A program made the translations under genes and the position numbers. The notes under the pieces are model-generated. The model did not search any database. It worked only from the letters and a program-made list of their open reading frames with translations, and was not told the origin of the DNA. Below, piece by piece: positions 34,409-41,694 of a stretch of DNA of 64,000 nucleotides (position 1 is the stretch's first letter; each line of letters begins with the position of its first letter). The stretch comes from Kineococcus xinjiangensis (GTDB lineage Bacteria; Actinomycetota; Actinomycetes; Actinomycetales; Kineococcaceae): positions 59,878 to 123,877 of the forward strand of contig NZ_PTJD01000015.1 in NCBI RefSeq assembly GCF_002934625.1, in the 5' to 3' direction.

Positions 34409-35281
34409 ATGACGACCCTGGGCGCCGTGTTCCTGCCCCAGCTCCCGCCGGAGCGGCTGCGCGCCGTGGCCGGGGCCGCCGACGCGGCCGGGCTGGAGGA
34501 GCTGTGGCTGTGGGAGGACTGCTTCCTGGAGAGCGGCATCGCCCCGGCCGCCGCCGCCCTGGCGTGGACGGAGCGGCTGTCCGTGGGCATCGGCCTGCTG
34601 CCCGTCCCGCTGCGCAACGTCGCGCTGACCGCGATGGAGCTGGCGACGCTGCACCGGATGTTCCCCGGCCGCCTCCACGCAGGCCTCGGCCACGGGGTGC
34701 AGGACTGGATGGGGCAGGTGGGCGCCCGAGTGGAGTCCCCGCTGACGCTGCTGCGCGAGCACGTCACCGCCCTGCGCTCCCTGCTGTCCGGGGAGGAGAC
34801 CAGCACCTCCGGCCGCTACGTCCACCTGGACCGGGTGCGGCTCGGCTGGCCGCCGGCCTCCGCGCCCGCCCTCCACGTCGGCGGGCAGGGGCCGCGCACG
34901 CTGCGGCTGTGCGGGGAGGTCGGCGACGGCACCCTCCTCACCTCCGAGCTGGGCCCCGAGGGGATCCGGCGGGCCTGCGCGCTGGTCGAGGAGGGCCGCC
35001 GCGCCGCGGGAGCCACCGGCGCGCACCGGATCACCGTGCAGCTGCTGACCGCCACCGGCCCCGGCGCCGCCGAGCGGCTGGCGGGGTCGATGCGCTCCTG
35101 GGGCATCGACCCCGCCTCCGGCGCGGGGATCGCCGGGGACGCGGAGGCCGTCGCCGACGCGGTGCGGGCGTGCACCGGGGCCGGTGCCGACGCGGTCGTG
35201 CTGCAGCCCACCGCCGACGACCCGGACCCGGCGGGCTTCGTGCGCTTCGCCGCCGAGGAGGTCCGCCCGCTGCTGGGCTGA
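34409..35281 (+). CDS. LLM-class flavin-dependent oxidoreductase
   Basis: The 290-residue protein starts at ATG 34409 with GGAGGAG upstream. It is a luciferase-like TIM barrel: LGAVFLPQLPPE, LEELWLWEDCFLE, LSVGIGLLPVPLRNVALTAMELATLHRMFPGRLHAGLGHGV at the FMN/F420 edge, then HVGGQGPRTLRLCGEVGDGTLL and a C-terminal VVLQPTADDP. Members use FMN or F420 to oxidise alkanals, sulfonates or other small molecules. Actinobacteria often use F420 in this family, but the cofactor cannot be fixed from sequence. It is probably transcribed alone. Confidence 0.88.
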   Translation: MTTLGAVFLPQLPPERLRAVAGAADAAGLEELWLWEDCFLESGIAPAAAALAWTERLSVGIGLLPVPLRNVALTAMELATLHRMFPGRLHAGLGHGVQDWMGQVGARVESPLTLLREHVTALRSLLSGEETSTSGRYVHLDRVRLGWPPASAPALHVGGQGPRTLRLCGEVGDGTLLTSELGPEGIRRACALVEEGRRAAGATGAHRITVQLLTATGPGAAERLAGSMRSWGIDPASGAGIAGDAEAVADAVRACTGAGADAVVLQPTADDPDPAGFVRFAAEEVRPLLG

Positions 35282-35291
35282 CCCCGCTCCT

Positions 35292-35340
35292 GGAGCGGGC
35301 CACGGGAGCAGGCCACAGGAACGGGCCACGGGAACGGGCT
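35292..35340 (+). repeat. short tandem repeat, 13-bp unit, 3.8 copies
   Basis: GGAGCGGGCCACG, GGAGCAGGCCACA, GGAACGGGCCACG and a partial GGAACGGGCT follow one another directly. The array lies between the oxidoreductase stop and the sigma-factor gene, about 60 bp upstream of the latter. Confidence 0.85.
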
Positions 35341-35398
35341 CGGGGAGTCCACGCAGGTGGGAACCTCCTGGTGTGCCCAGGTGCCTTCAGGGGGTGTG

Positions 35399-35989
35399 AT
35401 GCTGCACTTCCGCCCCCGCTCCCGGCCCGAGGAACCCGACCAGGGGCCACCGGGCTTCGCCGACTTCGCCACCGCCCGCTACCCGGCGCTGGTCCGCCTC
35501 GGCACCCTGCTCAGCGGGGACGCCCACCACGGCGAGGACCTGGCCCAGATGGGGCTCGTCGCGGTGCTGCGCGCCTGGCCGCGACTGCACCCCGCCGGCG
35601 ACCCGGAGGCGTACGCGCGGGTGGCGATGACGCGGCTGGCCGCGCGGGCGGGCCGGCGGCGCTGGCGGGGGGAGGTCCCCACCGCGACCCTGCCGGACAC
35701 CTCCCCCGCGGCGCGCCCGGACGCCGACGCGGCCCTGGACGCCCAGCGGCTGCTCGCTGCCCTCCCCGCGCCCCAGCGCCTCGTGCTGGTGCTGCGCTTC
35801 TGGCTGGACCTGAGCGAGGCGGACACCGCCGAGGCCCTGGGCTGCTCCGTGGGCACGGTGAAGTCCCGCACCTCCCGGGCGCTGGGGCGGCTGCGCACAG
35901 ACGCCACCGCGGGCGACGGGAACCCCGTCGCGACCGCCCCCACCCGTCGCGACGCCGGGATCCTCCCCGGGAGCGGAGCCGCACGATGA
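35399..35989 (+). CDS. SigE-family RNA polymerase sigma-70 factor (ECF-like)
   Basis: Read from ATG 35399 it is 196 residues; a GTG one codon upstream is an alternative and no clear ribosome site exists. Sigma region 2 is GFADFATARYPALVRLGTLLSGDAHHGEDLAQMGLVAVLRAWPRL (residues 20-64). Region 4 is LLAALPAPQRLVLVLRFWLDLSEADTAEALGCSVGTVKSRTSRALGRL (117-164). It belongs to the SigE group common in actinobacteria. Its stop overlaps the start of a single-pass membrane-protein gene (ATGA), the usual layout of a sigma factor with its membrane regulator. Confidence 0.9.
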   Translation: MLHFRPRSRPEEPDQGPPGFADFATARYPALVRLGTLLSGDAHHGEDLAQMGLVAVLRAWPRLHPAGDPEAYARVAMTRLAARAGRRRWRGEVPTATLPDTSPAARPDADAALDAQRLLAALPAPQRLVLVLRFWLDLSEADTAEALGCSVGTVKSRTSRALGRLRTDATAGDGNPVATAPTRRDAGILPGSGAAR

Positions 35990-37050
35990 ACCCCACCACG
36001 GATCCCACCACGGACCCCGCGAAGGACTCCGTCCGGGAACTCCTCGAGACCGCCGCGCGCGCCGCCCCGCGCGAGCACGACCCCGTCGCGGTGGTGCTGC
36101 GCCGCCACCGCCGCGACCGCCACCGCACCGCGGCCGTCGCCGCCGCCGGGGCCCTGGCCGCGGCGTGCGCGGTGGGCATCGCCGTCGTGGCCCTGCCCGG
36201 GCCCGGGGCGGCGCCGCCGCTCACCCCCGGGGCGACGCAGGCACCGCCGGCGTCGCAGCAGCCCCCCGCACCGGAGTGGACGCCGCCGCCGCTGCGGGTC
36301 AGCGAGCGGGGCCTCAACGGCGTGGAGGTCACCGCGCCCGGGTACGGCGCCGCCAGCAGCGACGTCGCCGAGCAGTGCCCCGTGCCCGGGACGGTGACCG
36401 TCTCGACGGCCCCCGCCTCCCGGACGTGGTGCGAGAGCGGCCCGGGCGCCGTGGTCCAGCCGATCAGCCGCCGCGACTGGCAGACCGGCTACCCGGCGAG
36501 CCCGGGCCTGCAGCTCGTCGACGGCGTCCCCGCCTTCGTGAGCACCTTCACCGGCGAGGTGGGAGGGCAGTGGATCGTCCTGCCCACCCGCGGGGTGCAG
36601 GTGCTCGTCACCGGCGACGAGGAGGAGCAGGCGCACCTGCTGGACAGCCTGCGCATCGCCGCGGACCCCGGCGAGCGGAGCGCACCGGCCCGCGCCAGCC
36701 GCGCTGACCTCGCCCTCGCCACACTCACCCCCGTCTCCGGGGACGGGGGCGGGCAGTCGCAGGACCCGGAGCTGCTGCGGCAGCTCGCCGCGGTCGTCGA
36801 CGCCGCACCCGCCGCGGACGGGGACGCCGCCTGCCTGCCCGCGCCGGGCGACTTCGCGCAGGTCGACCTGCAGACCACCCCGGACGCCGACCCCCGCACG
36901 GGCCCCGTGGACGAGTACACCTACCTCGCCCTCGACCTCACCGGCGCCTGCGACGTCGTCTTCTCCAGCACCGGCGCCGTGCTGCAGCCGGACCGGACGC
37001 TGCTCGGCCCGCTGCTGGAGCGGCTGCGGGAGAGCGAGGACTGGATCTGA
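35986..37050 (+). CDS. membrane-anchored partner of the SigE-family sigma factor (putative anti-sigma/sensor)
   Basis: The 354-residue protein starts at ATG 35986, overlapping the sigma gene by 4 bases. Residues 1-45 are a cytosolic acidic-then-basic segment (SVRELLETAARAAPREHDPVAVVLRRHRR). One membrane helix spans about residues 47-70, followed by a Pro-rich linker and an extracytoplasmic domain of about 255 residues with several Cys (CPVPG, TWCESG, CLPAPG, GACDVVF). No zinc-binding anti-sigma motif (HxxxCxxC) is present, so the regulatory role rests on coupling and topology. The cytosolic part may hold the sigma factor while the outer domain senses an unknown signal. Confidence 0.65.
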   Translation: MNPTTDPTTDPAKDSVRELLETAARAAPREHDPVAVVLRRHRRDRHRTAAVAAAGALAAACAVGIAVVALPGPGAAPPLTPGATQAPPASQQPPAPEWTPPPLRVSERGLNGVEVTAPGYGAASSDVAEQCPVPGTVTVSTAPASRTWCESGPGAVVQPISRRDWQTGYPASPGLQLVDGVPAFVSTFTGEVGGQWIVLPTRGVQVLVTGDEEEQAHLLDSLRIAADPGERSAPARASRADLALATLTPVSGDGGGQSQDPELLRQLAAVVDAAPAADGDAACLPAPGDFAQVDLQTTPDADPRTGPVDEYTYLALDLTGACDVVFSSTGAVLQPDRTLLGPLLERLRESEDWI

Positions 37051-37135
37051 CCCGGGCCGGCCCGAACTGACCCGGGCTGCCCCGGAGTACGGCGTTCGGT
37101 CGCCACCGGGTCCGCGGCGGTGGTAGGCACGGGGG

Positions 37136-37156
37136 CGGAGGGGTTGCGCCCCTCCG
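37136..37156 (+). terminator. hairpin between the sigma-partner gene and the GH15-like gene
   Basis: CGGAGGGG (37136-37143) pairs with CCCCTCCG (37149-37156) around a TTGCG loop, 85 bp after the partner-gene stop and 46 bp before the next start. Confidence 0.5.
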
Positions 37157-37202
37157 TGCAGGCGAGGACCGGCGCAGCGCCGGCAGCAGGAAGGGGACGG
37201 CC

Positions 37203-38480
37203 GTGCGACGACGCACGTTGCTCGGGGCGATGTCCGGCGGGGTGCTGCTGGGCGCCGCGGGACTCACGGGTGCGGTGCTGCCGCGGCGGCTCGGGACCGG
37301 TCCGCTGCCCGGCCTGCTCACCGACGCGAGCTGGCGGGTCACCGAGGACGCCGCGGACGCCGGTCCCCGCGCGGAGGCCCGCTGGCTGGCCGCGGGGCGG
37401 ATCCCCGGGGAGGGCACCCGCTGGGAGGACATGGTCCGCTGGGCCCTCGTCGACCTGCGGCAGCTGCTGCAGCCCAGCGGTGCCGGCGGGCTGCTCCCCC
37501 GCACGTTCCTCGCCGGCCCCGACACGAAGTGGCGCTACTCGTGGCCGCGGGACTGCGCCTTCGCCGCGGTGGCGCTGTCCCGCACCGGCCACCGGCAGGA
37601 GGCGCTGACGATCCTGGAGTTCCTCGCCACGGTGCAGCGCCCCGACGGCGGGTTCGAGGCGCGCTACCTCCCCGACGGCAGCACCCCCGACGCCCGCGAG
37701 CCGCAGTCCGACGGGGCCGGCTGGGCGCTGTGGGCGCTGGCGGAGGTGCTGGCCGACGCGGGCGGCGGGACGCAGGCGCTGCGGGAGCTGCGGGCCGGGC
37801 CGCTGGGCACGCCGATGCGGCCGCTGCTGGATCGCGCCACCGGCTCCGCCCTCGCCCTCACCGGTCACGGGCGGCGGCTGCCACCGGTGTCGTCGGACTA
37901 CTGGGAGCGGCAGGAGTGGCGCCTCACCCTCGGGACGGTGGCCCCGCTGCTGGCCGGGCTGCGCGCCGCGGCCCGCACGCACCGCCTGCTGGGCGCGCGG
38001 CGCACCGCGGCGGAGGTCGCGGCCGCCGCGGACCGCCTGGAGCACGCCGTGCACGCCGCCTTCGCGGACGGCGGGTACCAGCGCTACGCGAGTTCGGGCG
38101 GGCGCGACGCCGCGGTGTGCTTCCTGATGCCGCCGTTCACCGTGAGCGCCCGCGAGGAGGTCGTGCGGGCCTGGCGCGGCTACCAGCGCGAGGCGATCCG
38201 TCCCGCCGGTGGTCTCGCCCCCGGGGCCGGGTGGAGGCAGGACGGGATCTCCTGGACGCCGGAGGTCGCGCTGGTCGCCTACGCCGCGGCGGCCTCGGGC
38301 GACGGGGAGACAGCACGGCGCTGGCTGGAGTGGCTGGACGCCCACCGCGTCGAGTGGGGCAGCCTGCCGGAGAAGGTGCTGCCCGACGGGTCCCCGGCGG
38401 GCCCGGCGCCGCTGGGGTGGACGGCTGCGACGGTGGTGCTCACGGTGAACCTGCTGGAGCGCGGGCGCGGAAGGGCCTGA
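37203..38480 (+). CDS. secreted glycoside hydrolase family 15-like protein
   Basis: This 425-residue protein (GTG start after AGGAAGGGGA) begins with a Tat-like signal (RRRTLLGAMSGGVLLGAAG). The mature part is an (alpha/alpha)6-barrel type sequence with GH15 hallmarks: TKWRYSWPRDCAFAAVALSRTGH (about 102-124), QRPDGGFEARYLPDG, EPQSDGAGWALWALAEV, and GSLPEKVLPDG near the C-terminus, where the Glu is a candidate catalytic base. GH15 enzymes include glucoamylases and trehalases. At 425 residues it lacks the N-terminal beta-sandwich of many members, so substrate is uncertain. Confidence 0.8.
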   Translation: MRRRTLLGAMSGGVLLGAAGLTGAVLPRRLGTGPLPGLLTDASWRVTEDAADAGPRAEARWLAAGRIPGEGTRWEDMVRWALVDLRQLLQPSGAGGLLPRTFLAGPDTKWRYSWPRDCAFAAVALSRTGHRQEALTILEFLATVQRPDGGFEARYLPDGSTPDAREPQSDGAGWALWALAEVLADAGGGTQALRELRAGPLGTPMRPLLDRATGSALALTGHGRRLPPVSSDYWERQEWRLTLGTVAPLLAGLRAAARTHRLLGARRTAAEVAAAADRLEHAVHAAFADGGYQRYASSGGRDAAVCFLMPPFTVSAREEVVRAWRGYQREAIRPAGGLAPGAGWRQDGISWTPEVALVAYAAAASGDGETARRWLEWLDAHRVEWGSLPEKVLPDGSPAGPAPLGWTAATVVLTVNLLERGRGRA

Positions 38481-38552
38481 GGTCCTCCCGACCGCGCGGC
38501 CGCCCCGTCCAGTCCCCCGAGCACTGCCGTCCCGACGGCGGGAGGATGGAGC

Positions 38553-39731
38553 GTGGACAGCTACCGGATCGCGACGTTCAACGTGGAGAACCTGCTGCAC
38601 CCGGGCGCGTTCTTCCACGGCCGCGGGGACTCCGCGCCGTACCCGGAGGAACTGTTCGCCGACAAGGTCCGCTGGATCGGCTCGCTGCTCGACGAGGGCC
38701 GGGTCGACCTCGTCGGCTTCCAGGAGGTGTTCAGCTTCACCGCCCTGCAACGGGCCGTGGCCGCCGGCACCCACCTGCGCGGGGCGTCGGTCCACGCCCC
38801 CGGCATCGAGCAGGGCGAGAACCTCACCGTGCGGGAGGACGGGGCGGTGGAGGCGGAGGGCCCGAACGTCGCGCTCGCCACCCGGTTCCCGGTGCTGTCC
38901 TGCGAGGCGGTCGGCGACTTCCCCACCGGGATGCACGTCCCCGTGCACCTGGTGCGGGCCGGGGACGACGACAGCGAGGCCGCCACCCGGTTCCGGCGGC
39001 CGGTGCTGCGCGCCCGGGTCCTGCTGCCCGGCGACGTGCCGGCCACGGTGTTCGTGGCGCACCTGAAGTCCAAGCGCCCGAAGTTCGTCTCCGACGAGGA
39101 CCCCGCCGACCCGCTCGCACAGGCCACCGGCCGCGTCCGCTCGCTGGTGGTGCGGGCGGTGGAGGCGCTCGCGCTGCGGGCGATGGTGGTGTCGGTGCTC
39201 GACGGTCCCGACGGCGAGCGCGGGGAACCGGTGATCCTGCTCGGCGACCTCAACGACGACCTGCCCGCGGTCTCCACGCAGGTGGTGGCCGGTGAGGAAC
39301 CCCGCCGGTACCTGTCGGCGGAGCGGAAGCTGGCCACCCGGGACACCCAGCTCTACAGCGTCCACGACATCCAGTCCACGCGCAGCTTCCGCGACGTGGG
39401 GTTCACCCACATCCACGAGGGCCGCTACGAACTGCTCGACCACATCTTCGTCAGCCAGGAGTTCCTCGCCCAGTTTCCGGACCGGGTCGGGGAGGTGGTC
39501 AGCACCCGGGTGTTCAACGACCACCTGCAGGACGAGCGGTGGACCGCGGCGCGGGCGCGCGGGGCGGTGCTCGTCGACGGGGAGCCGCGCTGGCTGCCGT
39601 CGGCGCGCTCCGACCACGGGATGCCCGTCACGGAGATCGTCGTACCCGGATCCGCCGGACCGGAACCCGCTGGGCGGCAGGACGCCGGGGCTGCGGTCAG
39701 AACTTCCCCGGCGCCACCTGGAACACCGTGA
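38553..39731 (+). CDS. endonuclease/exonuclease/phosphatase (EEP) superfamily protein
   Basis: This 392-residue protein starts at GTG 38553 with GGAGG seven bases before. EEP motifs are in order: RIATFNVENLL (5-15), VDLVGFQEV (about 51-59) with the metal Glu, VFVAHLKSKRP (about 168-178), VILLGDLNDD (about 228-237), LLDHIFVS (about 293-300) and SARSDHGMPV (about 350-359) with the catalytic His. Such proteins cleave phosphodiesters in DNA, lipids or nucleotides. No signal peptide is visible. The last 35 bases overlap, on the other strand, a remnant of a Pnkp-like gene. Confidence 0.88.
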   Translation: MDSYRIATFNVENLLHPGAFFHGRGDSAPYPEELFADKVRWIGSLLDEGRVDLVGFQEVFSFTALQRAVAAGTHLRGASVHAPGIEQGENLTVREDGAVEAEGPNVALATRFPVLSCEAVGDFPTGMHVPVHLVRAGDDDSEAATRFRRPVLRARVLLPGDVPATVFVAHLKSKRPKFVSDEDPADPLAQATGRVRSLVVRAVEALALRAMVVSVLDGPDGERGEPVILLGDLNDDLPAVSTQVVAGEEPRRYLSAERKLATRDTQLYSVHDIQSTRSFRDVGFTHIHEGRYELLDHIFVSQEFLAQFPDRVGEVVSTRVFNDHLQDERWTAARARGAVLVDGEPRWLPSARSDHGMPVTEIVVPGSAGPEPAGRQDAGAAVRTSPAPPGTP

Positions 39732-39843
39732 GCCCGATGGCGCGCCAGGCGTCCACGACGCTCTGGCGGTCGTCGAACACGGCGAGGACGTCGCACCCGG
39801 GCTCGATGTGCTTGCGGTAGAGCTGCACCTTCACGACGTGGTC
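39697..39843 (-). pseudogene. C-terminal remnant of a polynucleotide kinase-phosphatase / HAD-type phosphatase gene
   Basis: A 48-residue stretch reads DHVVKVQLYRKHI, then CDVLAVFDDRQSVVDAWR and IGLTVFQVAPGKF before the stop. This is the characteristic end of Pnkp-type 3'-phosphatase (HAD) domains, in which FDDR and the following helix belong to the phosphatase core. Upstream in this frame the sequence is unrelated and Arg/Pro-rich, with no kinase P-loop or HAD nucleophile, so at least two thirds of the domain is gone. It lies between the EEP gene and a GNAT gene, and looks like a deletion scar. Confidence 0.65.
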
Positions 39844-39957
39844 GGGACGGCGGGCAGCCGGCTCCCTCCCGCAGGGTCGCACCCCCGGCCGCGAACCGCA
39901 CCGGCCGGCAGGGTTCGCCCGGCCTCGCGGGACATCACCGCGAGCCGGCGGCGGCCC

Positions 39958-40764
39958 TCAGCCCTGCGGCGACCACACGTAGGGCGTCGTCGTGGTGAGG
40001 GCGACCATCCCGAACCCCTCCAGCAGCGGGCGGCTCTCGTCGGAGGCGTCCACCTGCAGCCAGCGGACGCCGCGGGTGGCCGCGAGCCGGGCCCGCACCG
40101 CGACGAGCGAGCGGTAGAGCCCCCGGCGCCGCCACGCGGGCAGGGTGGACCCGCCGCACAGCCCGGCGAACCCCGTGGCCGGCATCTCCACCAGCCACGC
40201 CGCGGAGACCACCTCGGGCTCGTCCCCGCCGAGGGTCTCGGCGACGAACACCGACACCCGGGAGGGCTCGACGGCGCAGTGGGCGGTGAGTTCCCGGGCG
40301 AGCCAGCCCCAGTCCTCCCCCCACACCGCCGTCTCCATCGCGGCGATCCGCTCCATGTCCGCCGGGTCGCGGACCTGCCGCACCCCCACCCCCTCGGGCA
40401 GCTCCACCGGGAGCGCCGCCAGTTCCTCGACGAGCCCGACCATGACGGTCTCCTGCGCCTCGGGACGGAAACCCGCGCGCTGCAGGCGCTCCGGCAGGTC
40501 GGCGGGGCGGTCGTGGCCGCGCAGCTTCCACTCCACGGCCTCCCCGCGCGCAGCGAACGCGTCGCGCTGGCGGGCGATGAACTCGTCGGCCTCCGCCCCG
40601 TCCCTGCGCAGGTCCGGCGGCGTGCAGAGGTAGCCGCGGTGCCCGGAGAAGACGCGCAGCACCGGGTCGTCCACCTCGAACCGGGTCCCCGGCGGGAAGG
40701 TCTCCACCTCGGCGGGGCGGTAGAGGGCGTCGTAGGCGGCGAGGAGCTCGGCGGTGTCGGGCAC
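39958..40764 (-). CDS. GNAT-family N-acetyltransferase
   Basis: The 268-residue protein is read from GTG 40764; the site is weak and the start may shift. The C-terminal half holds the GNAT core: VGVRQVRDPADMERIAAMETAVWGEDWGW (beta1-alpha1), SVFVAETLGGDEPEVVSAAWLVEMPATGFAGLCGGSTLPAWRRRGLYRSLV with the acetyl-CoA pyrophosphate loop in the W/R-rich RRRGL segment, and a closing VRWLQVDASDESRPLLEGFGM. The N-terminal 110 residues form a second, degenerate GNAT-like unit, as in two-domain actinobacterial members. Substrate unknown. It is far from the siderophore operon, so there is no reason to assign it the missing acylation step. Confidence 0.8.
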   Translation of the reverse strand: MPDTAELLAAYDALYRPAEVETFPPGTRFEVDDPVLRVFSGHRGYLCTPPDLRRDGAEADEFIARQRDAFAARGEAVEWKLRGHDRPADLPERLQRAGFRPEAQETVMVGLVEELAALPVELPEGVGVRQVRDPADMERIAAMETAVWGEDWGWLARELTAHCAVEPSRVSVFVAETLGGDEPEVVSAAWLVEMPATGFAGLCGGSTLPAWRRRGLYRSLVAVRARLAATRGVRWLQVDASDESRPLLEGFGMVALTTTTPYVWSPQG

Positions 40765-40841
40765 GCGGGCAGGGTAGCCGCGCAGGGCCGGCGCGGCAGG
40801 AGGAACGCACCCCCTCCCGCCCGGGCCGCGGGGTGGCGCCG

Positions 40842-41603
40842 CTAACCCTCCCGGAGGTACTGGTCCGCCCACGCGCTGATGATCCGGGCGGCCCGCCGCG
40901 CCTGCCCCGGCGCGAGGAGGAGGTGGTCGGAACCCTCCAGCGCCACGAAGCTGCGCGGATGGCGCGCGGCCCTGAAGATCTCGCTGGCGTTGTCGATGCT
41001 CACGGTGGTGTCCGTCGGGGAGTGCATCACCAGCAGCGGCATCCCGAGTTCCCCGATCCGGTGCCGCAGGTCGGCGCGGCGGACGTCCTCGACGAACGAC
41101 CGCTTCAGCGTGAGCGCCCGCCCGCCCACCATCCACTCGGCGTGCCCGTCGGCCATCACCCGGTCCAGCAGCGCGTCGTAGTGCTGCTCCACGTGCCGGG
41201 GTTCCGAGGGCGCCCCGATGCTGGCCACCGCCCGCAGGCCGGGAACGTCGCCCGCTGCCGCGATGACGGCCGCACCGCCGAAGGAGTGCCCCACCAGGAG
41301 TTCGACCGGGCTGCCGCGCTCCGCCATGAACTCCGTGGCCCGGACGGTGTCGGCGACCTTGTGCGTGAACGAGCCGTCGCCCCAGTCGCCCTCGGAGTCG
41401 CCGAGGCCGAGGTTGTCGAAGCGGAGCATCCCGATGCCCTCGGCGGCCAGGCCCTTGCAGATCCGCGCCGCGGCCGGGGAGTCCTTCCCGAGGGTGAACC
41501 CGTGGGCGAACACGCCCCAGCCGCGCACCTCCCCCTCGGGCAGGTCGAGCAGCCCCGCGAGCCGCGGGCCCGCCGTGCTGCCGAACGAGACGCGCTCTGC
41601 CAT
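40842..41603 (-). CDS. alpha/beta hydrolase
   Basis: The 253-residue protein (ATG start, GGGGGA upstream) has GVFAHGFTLGKDSPAAARICKGLAAEGIGMLRFDNLGLGDSEGD at the oxyanion side, the nucleophile elbow LLVGHSFGGAAV (Ser about 109), MPLLVMHSPTDTTVS with the acid, and LEGSDHLLL with the His. It resembles BAAT-like or OsmC-linked serine hydrolases of the dienelactone/peptidase S9-like group. Substrate unknown; cytoplasmic. Confidence 0.85.
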   Translation of the reverse strand: MAERVSFGSTAGPRLAGLLDLPEGEVRGWGVFAHGFTLGKDSPAAARICKGLAAEGIGMLRFDNLGLGDSEGDWGDGSFTHKVADTVRATEFMAERGSPVELLVGHSFGGAAVIAAAGDVPGLRAVASIGAPSEPRHVEQHYDALLDRVMADGHAEWMVGGRALTLKRSFVEDVRRADLRHRIGELGMPLLVMHSPTDTTVSIDNASEIFRAARHPRSFVALEGSDHLLLAPGQARRAARIISAWADQYLREG

Positions 41604-41694
41604 GGAGTCCCCCTGTCACCGCCGGAAACAGCCGGTCAACCCTCTCACGGCGGGGCGCCGGTCGCCGGGTGGGCGGCGGGGTGCCCGTCCCGCC

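Noticed and set aside
39958..40764. GNAT protein considered as the missing siderophore acyltransferase
   Set aside because: It is 11 kb away, outside the operon, has no iron box upstream and looks like a general two-unit GNAT.
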